Below are positions 55,416 to 63,679 of a DNA stretch of 64,000 nt, piece by piece. This DNA comes from Cocleimonas sp. Its GTDB lineage: Bacteria > Pseudomonadota > Gammaproteobacteria > Thiotrichales > Thiotrichaceae. Under the pieces are notes generated by a model. That model searched no databases and had not been told where the DNA came from. It saw only the letters and a list, made by a program, of their open reading frames with translations. How positions within the stretch are numbered: the stretch's first letter is position 1; the number at the start of each line of letters is the position of its first letter. The stretch lies in NCBI GenBank assembly GCA_021647365.1, contig JAKIUW010000016.1:13767-77766 (forward strand), given 5' to 3'. A program made the translations under genes and the position numbers.

Positions 55416-55551
55416 GATGTATATCCTGTGTGATAAGAGAAAGAATGCAGCGCATACATTTGTATTACTCAAATATAGTATAAAAAATATTTTTTGCCAT
55501 AGGTTTATTATTAATATAATGAGGCGTTATGAGGTGTATTGTTATAAAAAA

Positions 55552-56187
55552 CTACGGTTGTAAGCGTTTGCTCTCCCAGCTATTGCCATCGTGTGAATAT
55601 TCAAAACGATCATGCAAGCGATTTTCACCGCCTTGCCAGAATTCAATCGTTTCTGGCACAACACGATAACCACCCCAAAAGTCAGGTAGCGGGATTTCGC
55701 CTTGGGTGAATTTAGTTTTCATTTTTTGAAGTTGACCTTCAAGAATTTGGCGAGATGAAATGGGAGAGCTTTGTGCTGATGCCCATGCGCCGAGTTGGCT
55801 TCCACGAGGGCGTGTGAGAAAATAATTGAACGATTCTGCTGTGCTGATTTTTGTGGCTGTGCCATTGATTTCTATTTGACGTTCTAATTCTGTCCACGGA
55901 AAAAGCAGTGAAACATTACTATTTTCTTCAATTTGTTTTGATTTTAAACTGCTGTAATTGGTAAAAAATACAAAACCCTTATCATCAAATGTTTTGAGTA
56001 AAACCGTACGTTGGGTAGGCTTGCCATCAGCAGATACGGTTGCAAGGCTCATGGCGCTGGCATCAGGAATTTTTGCATCCATTGCTTGAGTGAACCATTT
56101 TTCAAATAGTTCGAAAGGTGAGTTGCTTAGATCTGCTTTGTTAAGCCCACCTTTGGTGTATTCACGTCTGTAGTCGCTGATGTCCAT
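55552..56187 (-). CDS. pdxH: Pyridoxamine 5'-phosphate oxidase
   Basis: FMN enzyme making pyridoxal 5'-phosphate. 211 residues, normal. MSLATVSADGKPTQRTVLLK (FMN), FFTNYSSLKSKQI, and WGGYRVVPETIEFWQGGENRLHDR at the C-terminus are the family signatures. A paired repeat hairpin separates it from uup upstream. Confidence 0.95.
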   Translation of the reverse strand: MDISDYRREYTKGGLNKADLSNSPFELFEKWFTQAMDAKIPDASAMSLATVSADGKPTQRTVLLKTFDDKGFVFFTNYSSLKSKQIEENSNVSLLFPWTELERQIEINGTATKISTAESFNYFLTRPRGSQLGAWASAQSSPISSRQILEGQLQKMKTKFTQGEIPLPDFWGGYRVVPETIEFWQGGENRLHDRFEYSHDGNSWESKRLQP

Positions 56188-56200
56188 GCTTTATATTGTA

Positions 56201-56254
56201 AAGCACACCCCCCCACTTTTACATGATGCCATGTAAAAGTGGGGGGGTGTGCTT
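56201..56254. repeat. Paired dispersed repeat hairpin between uup and pdxH
   Basis: Arms 56201-56224 and 56231-56254 pair perfectly over 24 bp around GATGCC; each has seven C/G. It starts 13 bases upstream of the pdxH start, so it is both at the end of uup and in the pdxH leader. Confidence 0.9.
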
Positions 56255-56274
56255 GTGAGCATTAACAGGGTCAT

Positions 56275-58179
56275 TTATGATTCCAATTCTTCCCAGCGAT
56301 CATACTTGCTTTTAAGTGTAGCATTTATTTCTTGTAGCTCATCAGTAACTGCAGCAGTTACACGATGTTCTTGCTTAAAAAAGTTTGGGTCAGCCATTTG
56401 CGCTTCTAGGTCGCTGACTTTGCTTTCTAACTTTTCAATTTCTTTAGGGAGGTTTTTTAATTCTTGTTGATCATTAAAATTGAGTTTCTTGCTTGGTTTT
56501 TCACTGAGCTTTGTTTCTGCAACTACTTCTTTTTTCTCTACCGCTTTAGCTTTCTTCTTTTCTGGCTTTTTAGTGGTTGATCTTTGGCGCAACCAATCAT
56601 CATAACTGCCAACGTATTCGCTGATTTTTCCTTCACCTTCAAACACAAAACAACTGGTGACAAGGTTATTGATAAAAGCACGATCATGGCTGACAATTAA
56701 TACCGTGCCCGTGTAGTTGAGCAGTAGCTCTTCTAATAGTTCCAGCGTATCAACATCTAAATCATTGGTAGGCTCATCGAGTACTAAAACATTGGCGGGC
56801 TTGATAAAAAGTTTTGCGAGCAATAGGCGATTACGCTCACCCCCTGATAGCGCATTTACAGGTGAATTAGCACGGTCAGGGGCAAATAAGAAGTCTTGTA
56901 AATAACTGATAACGTGTTTTTCTTTGCCATTAACCGTGACCTTATCGGCACCGCGATCAAGGTTATCTTTTACGGTGCGATTTTCATCAAGCTGGCTACG
57001 AAGCTGGTCGAAGTAAGCAACTTGTAGATTTGTGCCTTGAATGATTTTGCTGTCTGGGTTTTCATCGGGTTCTAACTCGCCGAGTAAAATTTTGAGTAAG
57101 GTGGTTTTACCTACACCGTTAGGACCAATTAAACCGATCTTGTCACCACGTTGTACCAGTGCAGAAAAATCATCAACCAGCACACGCCCGGTGGGGAGTG
57201 TGTAACTGATGTGTTCAACTTCAACGACACGCTTGCCTGTTTTTTGCCCCACATCCACTTGGATATTAACCGAGCCTTGTTGCTCACGGCGCTCCCCACG
57301 TTCATCACGCATTTTTTCTAGTGAGCGTACGCGACCTTCGTTTCTGGTACGACGCGCTTTGATGCCTTGGCGAATCCAGACTTCTTCTTGGGCGAGCTTT
57401 TTATCAAATCGGGCGTTCTCTAATTCTTCGGCGTGTAGTGTTTCTTCTTTGCGCCGTAAAAAGTTTTCATAATCACCAGGCCAGCTGGTGGCTTGTCCAC
57501 GATCAATTTCAACAATGCGAGTAGCAAGGCGACGTAAGAAAGAACGATCATGCGTGATGAAAACTAACGAGCCGTTAAAGCTTAGTAAGAAATCTTCTAG
57601 CCAAATAATGGCTTCAATATCTAGGTGGTTGGTAGGCTCGTCGAGTAATAAAACATCTGGCTCTTGCACCAGCGCGCGGGCTAATAAAACACGGCGTTTA
57701 ATGCCGCCTGAAAGTTGCCCAAAATCCACATCAGGATTTAATTCAAGGCGTGAAATGACGGTGTCGATGGTGGTTTGAAAGTGCCAGCCATTGCAGGCTT
57801 CAAGGTCATGTTGGATTCTTTCAAAGCGTTTCATCCAATCTTCTGAACCAATATCTTCCTCTTCATTCATCGCATGAAATGCGCTTAACAATTCGCCCGC
57901 TTCTTCCAAGCCAGAGGCAACCACTTCATAAACACTGCCTGACATGTTACGCGGTACTTCTTGCTCTAACTGGGCGATAACCGCCCCTTTTTCGGTAATG
58001 ATTTCGCCAGAATCTGCTTTAATCTCACGGTTAAGCACTTTCATTAGCGTAGATTTTCCTGCGCCATTGCGCCCAATCAAACAGATGCGTTCATTGGGGT
58101 TGATCGTCATACTGAGGTTATCGAGTAGCGCTGGGCCACCGAAGCTGACTTGGATATTTTGTAATTGGATGAGTGCCAT
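56275..58179 (-). CDS. uup: ABC-F ATPase Uup
   Basis: Cytosolic ABC-F protein without membrane segments, linked to ribosome function and transposon excision. 634 residues with two ABC domains: Walker A GRNGAGKST / GPNGVGKTT, signatures LSGGIKRR / LSGGERNR, Walker B LLLDEPTNHLD / VLDEPTNDLD, a linker between them, and a C-terminal Lys/Glu-rich coiled coil (about 560-634) that binds DNA in E. coli Uup. 21 bases after tsaC. Confidence 0.93.
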   Translation of the reverse strand: MALIQLQNIQVSFGGPALLDNLSMTINPNERICLIGRNGAGKSTLMKVLNREIKADSGEIITEKGAVIAQLEQEVPRNMSGSVYEVVASGLEEAGELLSAFHAMNEEEDIGSEDWMKRFERIQHDLEACNGWHFQTTIDTVISRLELNPDVDFGQLSGGIKRRVLLARALVQEPDVLLLDEPTNHLDIEAIIWLEDFLLSFNGSLVFITHDRSFLRRLATRIVEIDRGQATSWPGDYENFLRRKEETLHAEELENARFDKKLAQEEVWIRQGIKARRTRNEGRVRSLEKMRDERGERREQQGSVNIQVDVGQKTGKRVVEVEHISYTLPTGRVLVDDFSALVQRGDKIGLIGPNGVGKTTLLKILLGELEPDENPDSKIIQGTNLQVAYFDQLRSQLDENRTVKDNLDRGADKVTVNGKEKHVISYLQDFLFAPDRANSPVNALSGGERNRLLLAKLFIKPANVLVLDEPTNDLDVDTLELLEELLLNYTGTVLIVSHDRAFINNLVTSCFVFEGEGKISEYVGSYDDWLRQRSTTKKPEKKKAKAVEKKEVVAETKLSEKPSKKLNFNDQQELKNLPKEIEKLESKVSDLEAQMADPNFFKQEHRVTAAVTDELQEINATLKSKYDRWEELES

Positions 58180-58200
58180 GGGAGTTCTTGTGTTCTTGGT

Positions 58201-58749
58201 TCAGGAGCGAATAATTTCGCCGCTGATACTATCACGGATTACCGTTGGAGTTAGTAAATTCCCTGTGTTTCCATCAAGAATAGCATCTATTTTGTCATCA
58301 AACTGTTTTGCAACTTCTGATGCTGTTTTAGCAGGCATTTGTCCTGATAAGTTTGCACTGGTTGAAACCAGCGCAGAATCTAAAGTTTCACAAAGTTCGC
58401 GCACAGTTGGGTGCTGGCTAATACGAATGGCAAGTGAATCAAAATCACCTGTTAGCCATTTGGGCGCAGAATCTAAAGCAGGGTAAATATAGGTAGTGGC
58501 ACTGGGTTGAGTAAGCGCCAATTGTTCATCTGAAAGTGGTTTGAGGTATTTTTTTACTTGTGAAAAATCTGAAGCGACTAAAATTAGACCTTTGCTAATC
58601 GGGCGTTGCTTCAGCACTAATAAACGTAAGGTGGCTTTTTTATTATCAGGATCACAACCCAAGCCATAAACGGCTTCTGTTGGATAAGCAAAGACCCCCC
58701 CCTTTTGAAAGAGTCTTTTTAGATCATCTGTTGTTTTGGTAATTAACAT
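58201..58749 (-). CDS. tsaC: Threonylcarbamoyl-AMP synthase
   Basis: Sua5/YciO/YrdC-domain enzyme making threonylcarbamoyl-AMP for tRNA t6A37. 182 residues from the ATG at 58749. GGVFAYPTEAVYGLGCDP, LKQRPISKGLILVAS and STSANLSGQMPAKT are typical. No Shine-Dalgarno precedes the ATG; a repeat arm occupies that position. Confidence 0.93.
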   Translation of the reverse strand: MLITKTTDDLKRLFQKGGVFAYPTEAVYGLGCDPDNKKATLRLLVLKQRPISKGLILVASDFSQVKKYLKPLSDEQLALTQPSATTYIYPALDSAPKWLTGDFDSLAIRISQHPTVRELCETLDSALVSTSANLSGQMPAKTASEVAKQFDDKIDAILDGNTGNLLTPTVIRDSISGEIIRS

Positions 58750-58753
58750 CAAT

Positions 58754-58780
58754 CATCATGTAAAAGTGGGGGGGTGTGCT
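58754..58780 (+). repeat. Dispersed G-tract repeat between topA and tsaC
   Basis: CATCATGTAAAAGT, seven G, TGTGCT. It fills the 33-base gap between the topA stop and the tsaC start, so the - strand transcript carries the C-rich form next to the tsaC start codon. Confidence 0.85.
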
Positions 58781-58782
58781 TA

Positions 58783-61488
58783 TTATTTCTTTTTCGCAGG
58801 TGTTTTTTTCTTAGCAGGCTTCTTCTTTGCGGCTTTCTTTTTGGTAGGCTTTTTCTTGGCAGGCAGATGTTCTACCCATTTTCCATTTTCAAAACGTGCT
58901 GACCAACCTGTGGCTTTACCGTCTTTATCTGTTCTTACGTAATGCTCTTTAATTTTACGATCAAAGCGTATTGCAGCTTTATTACCATCTTTATCTTCCA
59001 CTGGTGCGTCGGTTAAGAAGACAAATTTTGGTGAAATACGATCTTTAAAACGTACCAATTCTTCAACTAAAGGTGCGCGTGTTTCACGTGATTTTGGATA
59101 GGTGCTTGCCGCGAGAAATAAACCTACAGCGCCATCGCGTAAAATAAAGTAGGCATCTGATTTTTCACATTCTAATTCAGGAAGGTGTACAGGGTCTTCG
59201 CGCGGTGGTGCAACCTCGCCGTTGCGTAAAATCTTGCGGGTGTTTTTACACTCACCTTCTTCGTTACTACACTTCATGTAAGGACCGAAACGACCTGTGG
59301 TGAGGTGCATATCGTGACCACATTTTTCACATTCAACCACAGGGCCTTCATAGCCTTTGAGTTTAAATGTGCCTGTTTCAATTTCGTAGCCATCACACTC
59401 AGGGTTGTCGCCGCACACATGAAGTTTTTTAGTCTCATCGATAAAGTAGCTGGTCATTGCCGCATCACACTTTTTACAACGGTGCTTGGCCATCAATGCT
59501 TCGGTTTCAGCATCTTCATTGTTGACGTCAATAGTTTCTGCCGCAGGGACAAGGTTTATTGTTTTCTTACAGCGCTCTTTGGGCGGTAAGTTGTAGCCAT
59601 CACAACCTAGGAATACACCTGTGCCTGCGGTGCGAATACCCATATTACGCGAACAAGTTGGGCATTCAATTTCTGTCATGACCATTTCATTAGTCTTCAT
59701 GCCCCCGTCGGCGGGTTCTTCTTGTGCTTTTTCTAGCGTGGTTTTGAAACCTTTGTAGAAATCATCAAGGACATCTCGCCATTCAAGTTTTCCGTCGGCG
59801 ATTTCGTCCAGTTCTTTTTCCATTTCAGCGGTAAAGTCGAAATTCATTAGCTCTTCAAAACTACCCACCAAGCGCTTGGTGACAATTTCGCCCATTTTCT
59901 CAGCGAAGAAACGACGCGAATCAACTTTCACATAACCACGATCTTGAATCGTAGAAATAATAGAGGCGTAAGTTGAAGGACGACCAATGCCACGTTTTTC
60001 AAGCTCTTTAACCAGCGATGCTTCTGTGTAACGCGGCGGTGGCTTGGTGAAATGTTGTTGCGGATCAAGCTCAACTAAATTGAGCGCATCACCTTCATTC
60101 ATGTCTGGCAGATTAGGCGCTTCTTTTTTGTTCATCGTAGGTTGTGCTTTTGTCCAACCTGCAAAGCGTAAAGTGCGACCCGAAGCATTTAAATGGTATT
60201 GACCCGCTTGAATGGTTAAGCGGGTTGAATCATAACGTGCTGGCACCATTTGGCAGGCAATAAACTGACGCCATATTAATTCGTATAATTTTTTGGCACT
60301 GTCATCAACGTCTTGCAAATCACTTGGCATAACCTTGGCATTTGAGGGGCGAATTGCTTCGTGAGCCTCCTGCGCACCTTCTTTTGAACCGTAAAAGTTT
60401 GGTGCTTTTGGCAAATAATCACTGCCATATTTTTTGGTGATTAGCTCGCGTGCCATTTCGAGCGCATCTTTACTCAAGTTGGTTGAATCGGTACGCATAT
60501 AGGTGATGTAACCGCGCTCATACAAGCGTTGTGCTAATCCCATGGTGCGTTTTACACCGTAGCCAAAGCGTGTGCTGGCGGCTTGTTGTAATGTCGATGT
60601 AATAAACGGCGCTTTGGGTTTGCTACTAGTTGCGCGGTCTTCGCGTTTGAGTAGTGAGTAGTCAGCAGTCTTTAATTTTCCAACCGCTTCCATTGTTTGT
60701 GATTCAGTAACGGGCTTGAATGGTGCGCCGTTATCTTTGGTAACTTCTACGCGCAATGCTTCGCCTGATTTTGTGGCGAGGTCGGCGTGAATATCCCAAA
60801 ATTCAACAGGATTGAATATATTAATTTCGTGTTCACGGTCAACAATTAAACGAACCGCAACCGATTGAACGCGACCTGCTGAAAGCCCGCGGCCGATTTT
60901 TGCCCATAAGAGTGGCGAAACCATAAAGCCAACCACACGATCAAGAAAACGACGTGCCTGTTGTGCATCGACACGGTCAACATCAAGTTTTGAGGGTTGC
61001 TCGAAGGCTTCTTGAATAGCAGTTTTGGTAATCTCATTAAAAACAACGCGCTCGTAGCGATCATCATCACCACCAATCACTTCTTTTAAGTGCCACGCAA
61101 TTGCCTCACCCTCTCTATCCAAATCGGTCGCGAGATAGATTTTGTCAGCTTTTGCGGCGAGTTTTTGGAGTTCGGCGACCACTTTTTCTTTGCCTGGGAG
61201 CACTTCGTATTGTGCCTTCCAGCCATTATTAGGGTCGATGCCCATGCGCCTGAAGAGATTGCCTTCGTCGCGCTTTTTCTTAAATTCTGCTTTTTTCTTC
61301 TCCGACATACCTTTGGTAAGTTGTGCCAGAGTAGGCGCTTTCTTTTTGCCTTTAGTATTGCCACCGCCACCCTTTGGCAGGTCACGCACGTGTCCCACAC
61401 TGGATTTAACAATGAAATCTTTGCCAAGGTATTTATTAATGGTTTTCGCTTTGGCTGGCGACTCCACAATAACGAGTGATCTGCCCAT
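58783..61488 (-). CDS. topA: DNA topoisomerase I
   Basis: Relaxes negative supercoils. 901 residues. Toprim start SLVIVESPAKAKTINKYLG and ATDLDREGEAIAWH; active-site Tyr in ERGYITYMRTDSTNLS; RPSTYASIISTIQDRGYV. The C-terminus has Cys4-type zinc ribbons (ECPTCSRNMG, HRCKKCDAAM, ECEKCGHDMH), another topoisomerase C-terminal repeat, and ends in a Lys/Ala/Pro tail from about residue 875 (AKKKPTKKKAAKKK) likely to contact DNA or RNA polymerase. Confidence 0.96.
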   Translation of the reverse strand: MGRSLVIVESPAKAKTINKYLGKDFIVKSSVGHVRDLPKGGGGNTKGKKKAPTLAQLTKGMSEKKKAEFKKKRDEGNLFRRMGIDPNNGWKAQYEVLPGKEKVVAELQKLAAKADKIYLATDLDREGEAIAWHLKEVIGGDDDRYERVVFNEITKTAIQEAFEQPSKLDVDRVDAQQARRFLDRVVGFMVSPLLWAKIGRGLSAGRVQSVAVRLIVDREHEINIFNPVEFWDIHADLATKSGEALRVEVTKDNGAPFKPVTESQTMEAVGKLKTADYSLLKREDRATSSKPKAPFITSTLQQAASTRFGYGVKRTMGLAQRLYERGYITYMRTDSTNLSKDALEMARELITKKYGSDYLPKAPNFYGSKEGAQEAHEAIRPSNAKVMPSDLQDVDDSAKKLYELIWRQFIACQMVPARYDSTRLTIQAGQYHLNASGRTLRFAGWTKAQPTMNKKEAPNLPDMNEGDALNLVELDPQQHFTKPPPRYTEASLVKELEKRGIGRPSTYASIISTIQDRGYVKVDSRRFFAEKMGEIVTKRLVGSFEELMNFDFTAEMEKELDEIADGKLEWRDVLDDFYKGFKTTLEKAQEEPADGGMKTNEMVMTEIECPTCSRNMGIRTAGTGVFLGCDGYNLPPKERCKKTINLVPAAETIDVNNEDAETEALMAKHRCKKCDAAMTSYFIDETKKLHVCGDNPECDGYEIETGTFKLKGYEGPVVECEKCGHDMHLTTGRFGPYMKCSNEEGECKNTRKILRNGEVAPPREDPVHLPELECEKSDAYFILRDGAVGLFLAASTYPKSRETRAPLVEELVRFKDRISPKFVFLTDAPVEDKDGNKAAIRFDRKIKEHYVRTDKDGKATGWSARFENGKWVEHLPAKKKPTKKKAAKKKPAKKKTPAKKK

Positions 61489-61617
61489 AAGAAGATAATG
61501 TATTAAGAATTTAGATTAAAAAATTCTGGCAACAATACACTGGAAACTAAAGAAGAGTAAAGAGAGATTTTTTTAGAGGGGAGAATTGAGAGAGAAATCT
61601 TAACTTAGAAAGTAAAG

Positions 61618-61764
61618 TTAATTGTTGTTCAGAGCGTTTAGTTTTTCATTCAGAACGAGGCGCAGGCGCGCGGAGAATGTGAGTATACAACAAGTATGTG
61701 ACCATTCGAGCACGACTGCAACGAAGTGCTGGATGAAAAAATGAATGCTCTGGACAACAATTAA
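61618..61764. repeat. 147-bp imperfect palindromic element between topA and smg
   Basis: The left end TTAATTGTTGTTCAGAGC pairs with the right end GCTCTGGACAACAATTAA, and TTTTTCAT with ATGAAAAA further in. The centre holds GAGGCGCAGGCGCGCGGAG and further short inverted repeats (CATTC/GAATG type, GTATACAACAAGTATGTG). The element ends at the smg stop codon. No ORF. It is a candidate non-autonomous palindromic element or structured RNA. Confidence 0.6.
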
Positions 61765-62250
61765 TTAGTGGTAGACAGGAGCCTCTTCGCCCAACGCCAC
61801 ATCATCCATCCAAACATATTCAGACTCAGAGTCAGGCTGATTAAGTAACAACATCAAAATAACCCACTTCAAGCGATTCAAATCAAACTCTTTATCACCC
61901 AATGAAAGAATGCGGTCAATAGTTCGTTCAAACATTTCAGGCGTAAGTACGCCTGAGTTTGCTAAAGATAGCATGTAGTCTTGAGATTCTTGGTCTAACC
62001 AGCGCATTTCATATTTTGAAAAATGGCGTGTGGAGGCCGTTTGGGGTTGAGATAGGTAAATTTTGTCGTCATCGGCTAAGCTTTCTAACCAATCAAACGC
62101 TTTGTTGATACGTGTGTTTAGAAAACCTGCTTCCTTCAGGTAGCCGTGTAGGATTTCACGGTTTTGATTTACATCGTTTGATTCTGAATAATTATCAAAC
62201 AAGTAAAAAAGTACATCCAATGTATTTTCTCTCATGTATCGGGGTCTCAC
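61765..62250 (-). CDS. smg: Smg family protein (DUF494)
   Basis: 161 residues starting MRENTLDVLFYLFDNY after a MRPRY extension. The family is conserved next to dprA in gammaproteobacteria but its role is unknown. ILRxF-type C-terminus is replaced by LLLNQPDSESEYVWMDD, matching the usual acidic end. Its 3' end abuts a long palindromic element. Confidence 0.88.
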   Translation of the reverse strand: MRPRYMRENTLDVLFYLFDNYSESNDVNQNREILHGYLKEAGFLNTRINKAFDWLESLADDDKIYLSQPQTASTRHFSKYEMRWLDQESQDYMLSLANSGVLTPEMFERTIDRILSLGDKEFDLNRLKWVILMLLLNQPDSESEYVWMDDVALGEEAPVYH

Positions 62251-62408
62251 TCATGGAGCAGGAGCTATTTCAGAAACAGTTGTTTCGCGGGGGAGAAATA
62301 ATTCATACTCAATTTAACAGGGGTATATGCTGTGCATTTTATAGGAAAACAAGTTTTTTGTCATCCCCACGTATTTAAACGGTATTACAAACAGACTACT
62401 GGTTAAAA

Positions 62409-63542
62409 CTAAGTAGACTTGCCAAGTCGCGTGTAAGTGCCTCCACCGTTTGATGAGACTTGATTTTGTAACTCGAGGATAAGCAACATAGCCGCTATGG
62501 ATTCAGGTTTTAAGCCTGTCGTTACCACAAGTTGATCGATTGGAATTGGGTCATAACCCATTTTATCGAGTAAAATTTGGTGCTCTGAATCGATGTTTGT
62601 TTCTTCTGAGTAGGTATTTGAAGGTTGCTCTAGAGTGGGTTGGTCAATTTCTGATAAATCAATCACGGCGCTCATTTCTTCTAAAATATCTTGGGCAGTT
62701 TCTACTAGTTTTGCGCCTTGGCGAATCAGTTGATGGCAGCCTTTTGCGAGCGGATTGTGTATTGATCCTGGTATCGCAAATACTTCGCGGCCTTGCTCGC
62801 TAGCTAAGCGAGCGGTGATGAGAGAGCCACTTTTTAATGCAGCTTCAACCACCAAAGTACCATGGGCTAACCCGCTAATAATACGATTGCGCCGAGGGAA
62901 GTTGCCCGAACGTGGTTGTGTACCAATGGGGAATTCACTGATAATCGCGCCAGTTTCTGCAATTTTATGTGCTAAATCACGGTGCTTGGCGGGATAAACC
63001 CGGTCGATGCCTGTGGCAATGATGGCGATGGTTGGGGCATTGCCATCCAATGCGCCTTGGTGAGCTGACCCATCAATACCTAGTGCTAAGCCACTGGTAA
63101 TACATAAACCCACTTGCCCTAAGTGTTTTGCAAAATCATAAGCGCTAGTAATGCCACTTTGAGTGGGGTTTCGGCTACCCACAATGGCAAGCTGAGGATC
63201 GTTAATAATGGATAGATTGCCATGTACATAAAGTACAGGTGGCGGGCTGTCAGTTTGCTTTAATAGTGTTGGATATTCAGGACAGTCTATTGTGATAATG
63301 TGATGATTTTCGGCGGCATTGAACCATTCTAAATCGGGCTTGGCAGAGTCGCTCTCTTTATTGTCAAGAATGGTATCGGCAAGGTTTTGTGAGATGCCCG
63401 CCTGTTTGAGTGATGAAGATGTAGCATTGAAAACATCGCTGGGGCTATCAAAATGCGCGAGTAATACTTGAAAGTATTTAGCACCAACGCCTGAAACGCG
63501 CCATAGAGATATCCAACTTTCTAATTCTTCGGTAGTTTTCAT
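62409..63542 (-). CDS. dprA: DNA-processing protein DprA
   Basis: Loads RecA on incoming single-stranded DNA in natural transformation. 377 residues. HhH/SAM-like N-domain, Rossmann fold with LAIVGSRNPTQSG, SGLALGIDGSAHQGAL and GTQPRSGNFPRRNRIISGLA, then a winged-helix C-domain (about 310-370). Full length, so transformation is plausible. The gap of about 160 bases to smg holds nothing I recognise. Confidence 0.95.
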   Translation of the reverse strand: MKTTEELESWISLWRVSGVGAKYFQVLLAHFDSPSDVFNATSSSLKQAGISQNLADTILDNKESDSAKPDLEWFNAAENHHIITIDCPEYPTLLKQTDSPPPVLYVHGNLSIINDPQLAIVGSRNPTQSGITSAYDFAKHLGQVGLCITSGLALGIDGSAHQGALDGNAPTIAIIATGIDRVYPAKHRDLAHKIAETGAIISEFPIGTQPRSGNFPRRNRIISGLAHGTLVVEAALKSGSLITARLASEQGREVFAIPGSIHNPLAKGCHQLIRQGAKLVETAQDILEEMSAVIDLSEIDQPTLEQPSNTYSEETNIDSEHQILLDKMGYDPIPIDQLVVTTGLKPESIAAMLLILELQNQVSSNGGGTYTRLGKST

Positions 63543-63569
63543 AGCGCGTAAAATAGATTTATTAAAAGC

Positions 63570-63606
63570 AAAAGAGCCTTAGTATAAACGATACTAAGGC
63601 TCTTTT
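63570..63606. terminator. Bidirectional intrinsic terminator between the LysM gene and dprA
   Basis: AAAAGAGCCTTAGTAT / AAACG / ATACTAAGGCTCTTTT: a perfect 16-bp stem with a 5-base loop, A-tract on one side and T-tract on the other. It should end the LysM-protein transcript. Confidence 0.85.
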
Positions 63607-63627
63607 AAAAACATGAAAAACACACCC

Positions 63628-63655
63628 ATCATGTAAAAGTGGGGGGGTGTGCTTT
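63628..63655 (+). repeat. Dispersed G-tract repeat, single arm with partial partner
   Basis: ATCATGTAAAAGT, seven G, TGTGCTTT. It is preceded by AAACACACCC at 63619-63627, which looks like the outer end of an inverted partner that lost its inner half. Confidence 0.8.
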
Positions 63656-63679
63656 ATATTTATATTAAGTACTGATTAA

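Noticed and set aside
58690..58706. Run of eight C within tsaC resembling the repeat core
   Set aside because: Flanks (AAAGA and TTTTGAAAG) do not match the unit well, and the bases encode the conserved KGGVFAYPTEA motif, so ordinary coding sequence is sufficient.
62361..62380. GTCATCCCCACG between smg and dprA as a member of the second REP-like family
   Set aside because: No inverted partner nearby and only about ten matching bases.
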